Assembly: GCF_963675165.1 (NCBI RefSeq)
Contig: NC_087389.1
Location: 5,492,120 to 5,556,119 of the forward strand
Direction of reading: 5' to 3'
DNA from: Halichondria panicea
Taxonomy: Eukaryota; Porifera; Demospongiae; Suberitida; Halichondriidae
Length of the DNA: 64,000 nt
The notes under the pieces are model-generated. The model was given only the letters and a program-made list of their open reading frames with translations, did not search any database and was not told the origin of the DNA. Position numbers and translations under genes: made by a program. How positions within the stretch are numbered: the first letter of the stretch is position 1; each line of letters opens with the position of its first letter. Positions 56,901 to 64,000 of the stretch are shown here, piece by piece.

Positions 56901-58006
56901 TTTGACTTGTAGCGGAATAGAACGCTCAATAGCTATTCTAATCCTATTGGCAGTGGCCAGTGAATCGTCATTTCGGCTGATTGTGTTGAGACCAAAAATC
57001 AGATTGTTCAATCCAGGATCGTTGTACACCAATAGCTTCTTGATATCGGGTGGCAGCATGTCGAGAATCTCTTGATTCCTCTTGATAAGAGTATCCAAGC
57101 TCTTGAGCTGATCTAAGAATGTGCCCACAAAGATCATCTTCGGCTTCTTGTCTTGTGAGGTATGGGACTCAATGGATCGAATGAGACTCTGAAGTGTCTC
57201 CCCGAGGGTCATGTGAGATGCATGAGGACTACCAACAAGCTGCCCATCCTTGTAGTACTCGTCAGAAGGGAAACTGGAGAGTTCGTCAATCAAACGTAGG
57301 ACTATCAACGCCACAGAAATGTGCTTGATGAAGAGAGGGCTGATGTCGTGGAATTGGGGTTGTCCGCCACAGTCGGTAACGTACACCCAGTTGGAATCAA
57401 ACAGTTCTCCTTCTTGCTGGTCACTGCTCGACAGTTGGTCAGTTCCCTGTGAGGCTGGCTTCAGCTCTTCTGCCACACCACTCACTACACTCGCTATCAC
57501 TTCATCAATGGCTTTGTCCAACTTTGTAGAGCCAGAAAGTTCATCAGAATCGCTGCTCGAACTGGAATGAGACAATAGCTCATCGGAACCATAAATCGTG
57601 TCATTGGAACCGTAATTGGAACCATCAATTGCATCATTAGAACCATATATGGACATGGTTGTGGTCATCTTCTTCAAGCTCTCGGCAACCCTTGATGCCA
57701 AGGATGGATCGGTGCTTTCTTTTGGTAGCTTGGCGATGATTTGAGCTAGTAGCTTACGAAGCTTTGGCTGAGACATCTCTTCCCAGCCTCTTCCAGTTGA
57801 CCTGAATTTTGCATTGGACACGGGTCGAATGCGTACTGGCTTTTCCATACAAGGAGTACTGTCTCGCTGTAGTGGAGGGGGCTTGTCAGTTAGCAGGTGC
57901 TTGAGGTTGGTCTTCCCTGTTCCCGCCGGTCCAAACACGAGCATGTTGACAATGTTGACCAAGACGTGTCCGTGCTTCATCCCCTCATCAAACAACCGCT
58001 TCGATT
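53994..58006 (-). CDS. Roc-like GTPase with COR-like region and C-terminal death domain
   Basis: Eight exons with consistent phases: 55868-58006, 55746-55814, 55569-55643, 55446-55514, 55333-55395, 54915-55033, 54363-54624 and 53994-54244 (stop TGA 53994-53996). From the first ATG (57980) the product is about 1006 residues. Motifs (numbering from that Met): Walker A GPAGTGKT at 17-24, a Ser/Asp-rich insert with YGSND repeats at about 110-150, DCGGQPQF (switch II, DxGGQ) at 203-210, FVGTFLDQL at 284-292, then a COR/winged-helix-like region (SPGMIEAKWKRFRDEGIV). Four small exons follow, all phase 1-1. The last three encode a death domain (SDIILIAEKFPHLL; WFDLGLALGLSYPDL; ALRVWQRVNPSRATF). Such GTPase/death proteins are thought to act in cytoplasmic signalling; the partner is unknown. 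The first exon has a TTTAG acceptor at 58007, so an upstream exon probably supplies more N-terminus. Confidence 0.85.
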
Positions 58007-60540
58007 CTAAACAGGATGTGTGAATGTAACTAACTATATGCAATACTTCAGAGCTAGGTGACAAGATGGACTATCGTAGAAACTGGATTATTAGCGCATG
58101 CGCTCATGCATGAGGTCAATAGCAGAGCTCTATATGCTTATATTCGAGACTGCGCCTATAATGCAGTCATATTCTAGCCCCACCCAGTAACCGGATGTCT
58201 CTGTGACGAGTGATGTTTCGAGGCAAGCTAACTCGATCTATATCATAATTATATGTTACAGTTCATTTTACACTTCATTTTAAATTCATATCGTTTATAA
58301 AAACAATCATATTGGCCAAGAACTTGGAACAAAATGACGTCTCACATTCTCTCAGCATGATCAGACAAGGTAACAGCATGCCCAGAGAGTCCTTCCAGAT
58401 GGATATCACCAGCTATAATTATAGCGACCATGCATGCACTGTACAAGCTAGCTTATAGGAATCAATTCAAAATGTTCACTAATAATTATTATTATCTTTC
58501 GCATGCCATGTAAACGTAGCGGGTAATTTTCGTGGGGGAAAAATTCGTTCAACTCGAATATGGTCAAAATGTTCATTGCCTGCACTGCATGCGTTCCAGT
58601 AAACCACGCCTAGGTCAGCTTGCCCACGAATTAATTACGCCACAACAATTATGGACCGCTATAGTATGAGTAAATTGGCTTGGCATAATCAACCCTAAAG
58701 GTTAGGTAGTCCATTGGTTTGGATATAGCCTCAACAAAACAAGTTATTAGTGTTTCAGATTTTGATGTTAAAGTCCCCCACACGCCTCAGGGTTAATTGT
58801 ATTGACATTCTGCGCAACCAAGACAGTGTGAAAACACAATACAATAACAGTACTTGTGATCACACATACATGTTGTATTGTAAACAAAATTACATCAAAT
58901 CATACGTAACTTGGTGCATGTACAATAGAGTACATTGAGTGTGGAAGGCAACTAGGTAGCTCTAGTTATACAATAGAAAAGCATTTAATGGAAGGACCGG
59001 CATCGATCTGCTACAAACAATGGATACAGCAGCTGTACATACATAAACCTTTAAAGCTTGCTAAGTGAGTGACCCACCAATGACAGGGAATGTGGCTGAT
59101 CATTACAGGAATGTGCTATGAATGAATTAACATGATGATGTCACTAAGTACACAGTACAACGTTACCAACCCAATCACTCAATCACAGTGACTGTACATG
59201 TATGTGCGCATATATTGATGCAATGTCCGATAAACAGTATCCATAATTAATTATAACACATGTACCACAGTGTGTGGAATATAGTCAAAGGAACAATGCT
59301 CTAGCTTGATCAAACCAGGACCACATGGAAGGGAGTAAGCAACTAATACACACCATATAAATACATGTCAGGTATGTCAAACACACTTGTAGTAATGTAA
59401 TTTGTGTGTGTTGACCAAGGCTAGGCGGGCTAATCATAGATTAAGTCTACGCATGTGCTTGTGCAATTAATCCATGATTTGAGTGGTTGCATACAAACCT
59501 TATTAAGGTAATGAAAGAGGTGAAGCTAACAGTTTAATAAGAGCGGGATTACCAACATTGAAACATTGAGACAGCGAACAACAGCTGTACGTACACACTA
59601 CATGTATACAGTAGAGGACAACTTAAAGTTTATGATGCGTTTGTTAACCCGAGGCACTCCACAGGCTATAGTAGTCAATCTGTGTGTCTGTGGATATGAG
59701 TCTATACTCACCCGGATGTGATAGCACTGTATTGGTACCATGGATAGCCTCAACACAACAAGGTTTTATAATATTAAAGGTTAAAGCTTTGTTGTCGAGC
59801 AAAAGCTAAAAAGCATGAACTGCACTGCAAGTTGGCCTAGATGTACACGTGACTTTGACTCGAGGCTGTAAACGTATAGACCTCAAACTAACACCGAGGG
59901 TTTGCACTTCAGTTTGATTCTGTTGCACAAACAAAATAATTGTTTTTGTGCATGTGCGCTCAAGCTTGCAATATATAGGTACTGAGAGCAAAAACATTTT
60001 AACTTTCCTCGTAAATAATTGGAAAATGCAGAGCGGGATTACAAACATTGTACAATGGATTTTGTACGTACAGTCTACTAATAACTATAGTCACGGTAGA
60101 GGACAAATTAACGTTTCTGTTCTGTTTGCATATAATTATAGTCTCTGCATTTGTGCTGATTCTGTTGCACAAGCCAGTGGGAAATGCAGTAGCTAGGAAG
60201 GTACTGAGAGCGAGCGGAAAACATTTGAACGCCCAAGCACAGGAAGCCACACCCACTTTCCTGCGCATGACAGGTGTGGTCACTAAACGTACAAAAGCTC
60301 AATCTGAATACCTAGTGCTGCTCACTGCTTATGAATAGCTCCACTTTAGCTTATACTATAAGGCCTAGAGGGGTGCTGATCTCATAGCTGGATAAGCAAA
60401 ACAATTGTTTTTGTGCATGTGCAATCAAGCTTGCAATATCAAACCACTAATCATATTCATAGTAATTAAGGCTGATAATGTAAACACAGTAATCACTAAA
60501 CCATGCACAGGTGGTACAGTCAAATTCCTCAGTCACCAAA
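58007..60540. other. Intergenic; MITE fragment only
   Basis: 58517-58560 is a left end of the GCGGGTAATTTTCGTGGGG MITE family without its partner. Sequence near 59930-59970 (TTTTTGTGCATGTGC...CAAGCTTGCAATAT) recurs at 60408-60440. Open frames around 60.0-60.3 kb overlap on both strands and lack splice or family support. Confidence 0.5.
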
Positions 60541-60960
60541 TGTGACAGGCTCTAGGAAAACCAGACTATTGGAGCAGACTAAAATTTTGGTGATTAATGT
60601 ACCAAGTGATAGAGCAGAGCATTGCCTACACAATGATATGCTTAGTTTTCACATACCTAGTTTCATACCCGAGTTATGCGCGTTGGAAACTCGAAGCCGT
60701 AAAATGTAGTATCGAGAAAAACGGCTCTCAAAGATTGCTTAATTAGGAAAAATAAGGTAATAGCGAAAGTTTGGACGAAGCGTTTCGATGGAAAGAGTTG
60801 GATTTAGAGCATCAGATTTTACAGAGAGGTAGTAGAAGGGCTGTAGATACTTATACATCAATAACATTTTATTTGAGATTTTATACTGTAGGCATAAATT
60901 TAGCTGTAGCTCAATACTAAATTCTGCTCCAATAGTCTGGTTTTCCCAGAGCCTGTCACA
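60541..60960. mobile_element. MITE with 36-bp inverted ends
   Basis: Left TGTGACAGGCTCTAGGAAAA...TATTGGAGCA (60541-60576) and its complement at 60925-60960 with two mismatches. About 420 bp, no coding capacity. The target duplication is not clear. Confidence 0.85.
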
Positions 60961-61091
60961 AATATTCCAGTTATATGGTACGATATGCGAACGAAACAGA
61001 AACTTTAATTTGGCAAGTTGCTACAGGTACGAGTGATTGCAACTATGAGCATCAACACTCACTGTACTATAAAGTTCCTTGCTCCCCTCAC

Positions 61092-63930
61092 CTTTCTTTC
61101 TCTGCCTCTCCTCTGGTCTTCCTCGTATCTCAGTAATCCTATTCTCAAAGTCATGTATCCACCCCTCACGGTATTGTATCACTGAGACACACTTCTTGAT
61201 CTCCCCCTCCATCTCCTCCAGCTCTCCCTGCAGTTGTCTCCGGTCCTGGTCAGTGATATCACCAGACAGTCTCTGTTGAAGGGCAGCTCTTCTCTGGGGG
61301 AGTAAAGAATATATATACGACTGAATGAACATTCCACCAAATAGAACATGCAGCTGATACAAATCACTACTGCACGTTATAAGGTTAACAAATTGCGTAC
61401 AATCCACATAACAAAATATAAAGGTCAGCAACCACCAACCTATTCAATCAGTAAAAGTGGACTTACAAAACATACACAAAGGTAGACAAAAAGCAACCAT
61501 TCATCATACAATGGACAGTACATGTACACACATTGTCGTTCTGCTAGACTACGTGTACCACTCTTACCACGAGAGTAGTAAGTGCAACTGTCAACACTCA
61601 CCGTCTCACAACTCTTCAGTTCACTCTCCTTCTCAGCCTTCCACTGGACAAGGTGAACAAGACAAGAGTGATTAGACTGTGTGTTTGTGGTCACACATTA
61701 TGAGTTGTCTATAGGTGTAGCTACGAGGGTCAGGTAAGGATATGAGACTATTACAAACTGAATGCACATGAGGTGTAGGGTATGTTTGCCAACATTATTT
61801 GACTCACTCTCTATTGTTCCAGATATTCAGTAACCATGGAAATGTAGGGAGAGAAAAGAATATAATCACAAACCTGTACACTATGATGTCAATAATTTAT
61901 ATTACACGGCATGTTCTCATACGTACAACTCAAACATTACTGACACAAGTACAGTCACAAGTCAGTGCAGTGTCCCGCTCACCTTCTGTTTAGTCCAATG
62001 AGACACCAGCGTAAGACACACATGGAACAGAGATAGGGGGATGATGGTAGGAGCAGTGAGTGCATTCATACATGTCTGTATACTGTAACTTACATGCTGT
62101 TGTTCCAGTAATCATTAGCAGTAGTCACATTAACAAGCAGTAGGACACGGACATGTAGAGAAATGAACATGTTCAAATACACGAATGCATTCACACATGT
62201 ATACATCAATTATTGCAAGTACACGTCTGTACAGCATGAAACTATCAAGAGCAGTACCAATCCTAAATAAAGCCACACAATTTCTGCCTTCATGCAGTAG
62301 TACATGTACACAAGTCAGTCTAGTTTGCCATTAAATATACAATGCTCAGCTAGCGCACACTGACAATAATAAACTCACGCGCTGTTGTTGAGTAACAGTC
62401 CACAGAGGGTACATGTGAGGAGAGAGGGATATGAACACACTGGTAGTAACTCAGTACACACACTGGCTAGTACACACACAGGTACTTAGTACTAGCAAGG
62501 GCGTATACAGAGAAGAGGGCATGCAACTCACCCAATTCTCAGAATCATCCGACTTCGTATTGAGCTATTTTTAGAACTGCCCACAAAACGCCCACGCGTA
62601 ATCTTTGACCGCATAAGGTAAATCAAAGTCTTTTTTATATCTGTGCTAGCTAGCTAGCTCGATGGCAGCATAGTAAAACTAGTTCTCAGCAGCAGTATGG
62701 CTCGTACTAGCAGTGTCAAAGGCAAACCATCCAACAGTTGCAACTCTAAGAAGATGAAACCTAGGTACAATAAACCTGTCTTCCTGAGTCTCTGGTACTT
62801 CTTAACAATGCGCCCAGCACTTAACTTCCCGCTCGAAGGGGTTGTCTTGGACCTGGCTGGACTAGGACTGGTCATGACACTTCTCTAAAATAATACTCCA
62901 CTGTTAGCTAGCTAGCTAGCAAAGGCTAGGCAGCTCTGATGTACACGCCCATAATTATAACTCCGTAAACAACACCGCCCACTTGTTCACGTCCGTATAC
63001 TGGATTCTATTTTTAGCATATCCGGTCTCTGATACGAAGTCCGACGAGTACGTAGGGTACATAGTGAGTTGCATGCCCTCTTCTCTGTATACGCCCTTGG
63101 TACTAGCAATGGCAGATAATGGAAGGGTCAGTAGGTGGGTCAGTGGAAGTGACGGTAAACGGTACAACAAGCATCTTACATGTACAACTTTGATACGTAT
63201 GATTTTGTTTGTCGTACAATACAACACATGGACTCCATGAGACATACACACAATCACAACATACCTTAATGTCACGCTGAGACACATCAAATGGTACATG
63301 TGAGGGAGAGATTTAATCTTAACATACATACAAGACATCAGATCAGTTGAACGCTGTTGTGTATGGGACTGACTACACATAGCAACAAGTGGAATACATC
63401 TAGACCTAAGAAGCTCACCTCCTACAGTAGTCCAAATCAGTGTGAGGTCCAACATAGAAATGAGTGTGTGCATAGGAAGAGACAAACACGATAATGTACC
63501 AACTTAGATGCATATTCTATGAACCAACAAAAGTATTAAAAGTACAACCTAATAAGTTTTGTGGGCCTCGCCTAATACCAAGTTGGCAATATGCAAATTG
63601 AGAGATAAAGACATTTTACGATTTCCTACAATTAGTGTAGGAGTTCCTATAGTAACCATTAAAATAAGTGTACACGTGCAAACACAACTTACATGCTGTT
63701 GATCCAGAGAGGGAGAGTCCACAGGGCAAACACGTGGGAAGATAGTAAATGAATGATTACGAGGTTGAATGTGATCATACTAAATATTTCCCTATATAAC
63801 ACTATGGCACTGCACACACACAAGAGTAATAATGGGGAAGTAGAAACATCACAGAATATGCAACAGACACTAAATACTCTGACAACACACACCAACTTAC
63901 ACGCTGTTGTTTCAGAGGGTCAGTCAAAGG
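61092..63930 (-). CDS. Coiled-coil protein, partial, gene continues to the right
   Basis: The strongest exon (61092-61293, phase 0 to 1) encodes RRAALQQRLSGDITDQDRRQ, GELEEMEGEIKKCVSVIQYR and FENRITEIRGRPEERQRKK, a clear coiled coil. The exon before it (about 61600-61641, CCAG acceptor, GTGAGT donor) encodes WKAEKESELKSCET in phase 0. Further upstream, pieces ending in Gln-Gln-Arg/His before donors (near 62098, 62377, 63692 and 63901), and QRDIK before GTATG (about 63265), could be other small exons; these are weak. Long coiled coils of this kind occur in kinesins and ciliary proteins, but I cannot name the family. Confidence 0.5.
62496..63099. mobile_element. 604-bp element with inverted ends and 7-bp target duplication
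   Basis: Ends CAAGGGCGTATACAGAG and CTCTGTATACGCCCTTG, with inverted similarity for over 80 bp (GGGCATGCAACTCAC, GACTTCGTAT). Flanked by GTACTAG (62489-62495, 63100-63106). It sits in an apparent intron of the coiled-coil gene. Confidence 0.9.
62695..62889 (+). CDS. Small open frame inside the 604-bp element
   Basis: ATG 62697 gives 63 codons (MARTSSVKGKPSNSCNSKKM, then FLSLWYFLTMRP and LDLAGLGLVMTLL) to TAA. The opposite strand is also open for 73 codons, so coding is doubtful. It could be a captured host fragment or chance. Confidence 0.2.
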
Positions 63931-64000
63931 TGAGGTGGAGATGCATGAAATGGAAGGAAGAGAACATTAGTGCAGTGATAGAGTACACTAGTGATTGCAT
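63107..64000. other. Intronic or intergenic sequence at the right edge
   Basis: Minus-strand exon-like ends near 63265, 63692 and 63901 are noted with the coiled-coil gene. Nothing else is recognised. Confidence 0.4.

Noticed and set aside
56800..58023. Plus-strand frames over the death-domain gene
   Set aside because: Shadows of the long minus-strand exon.
60048..60338. Overlapping frames on both strands at 60.0-60.3 kb
   Set aside because: Both strands are open by chance; no acceptor or donor of good quality and no recognised motif.

Overview
The window is animal nuclear DNA. Its genes have short spliced exons with GT/AG junctions whose phases agree. They encode animal-type proteins: a CRELD protein, a synphilin-1-like ankyrin protein, axonemal dynein heavy chain pieces, and a Roc-like GTPase with a death domain. 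The Roc-like GTPase plus death domain combination, tiny introns, AT-rich spacers and very dense short transposons suggest a marine invertebrate. A sponge is my best guess, but that is inference. I see no tRNA, rRNA or CRISPR array.

Layout. From 0.1 to 1.7 kb lies the 5' half of a CRELD gene on the minus strand; it runs off the left edge. From 2.0 to 2.6 kb is a broken partial copy of the death-domain gene found at 54-58 kb. From 3.1 to 4.9 kb is a small candidate zinc-finger gene on the plus strand. From 5.3 to 6.0 kb is a minisatellite with a unit of about 65 bp. From 7 to 11 kb are direct repeats, a second broken CRELD piece and short tandem repeats.

From about 11 to 52.5 kb a block has been amplified four times, plus a fifth partial copy. 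Each block holds the 3' part of an unrecognised multi-pass membrane protein (plus strand), then the 3' exons of the synphilin-1-like gene (minus strand), then, in blocks 1-3, an axonemal dynein AAA1-AAA2 fragment (minus strand). Sequence upstream of the membrane gene alternates: blocks 1 and 3 share one type and blocks 2 and 4 another. This points to duplication of a two-block unit. Nearly all copies carry stops, frameshifts or missing exons. In the synphilin-like gene only block 2 keeps exons A to F open. Single CRELD exons lie at 18.4 and 48.0 kb.

From 52.6 to 53.7 kb are the 5' exons of the synphilin-like gene. From 54.0 to 58.0 kb is the best intact gene, an eight-exon GTPase/death-domain gene of about 1006 codons. 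From 58 to 61 kb is mostly intergenic, with a MITE. From 61 to 64 kb are exons of a coiled-coil gene that continues past the right edge, with a transposon inside an intron.

The duplicated blocks act as a natural record of transposition. An insertion in one copy can be compared with the empty site in another. This gives clean target-site duplications for two kinds of element: CCGTA-type or CAGTAGAC-type MITEs with TA duplications, and hairpin elements with TAG...CTA ends and 9-10 bp duplications, some only 48-78 bp long. The hairpin family and the shared-lesion amplification are the most unusual things seen. I find no evidence of a new defence or enzyme system.
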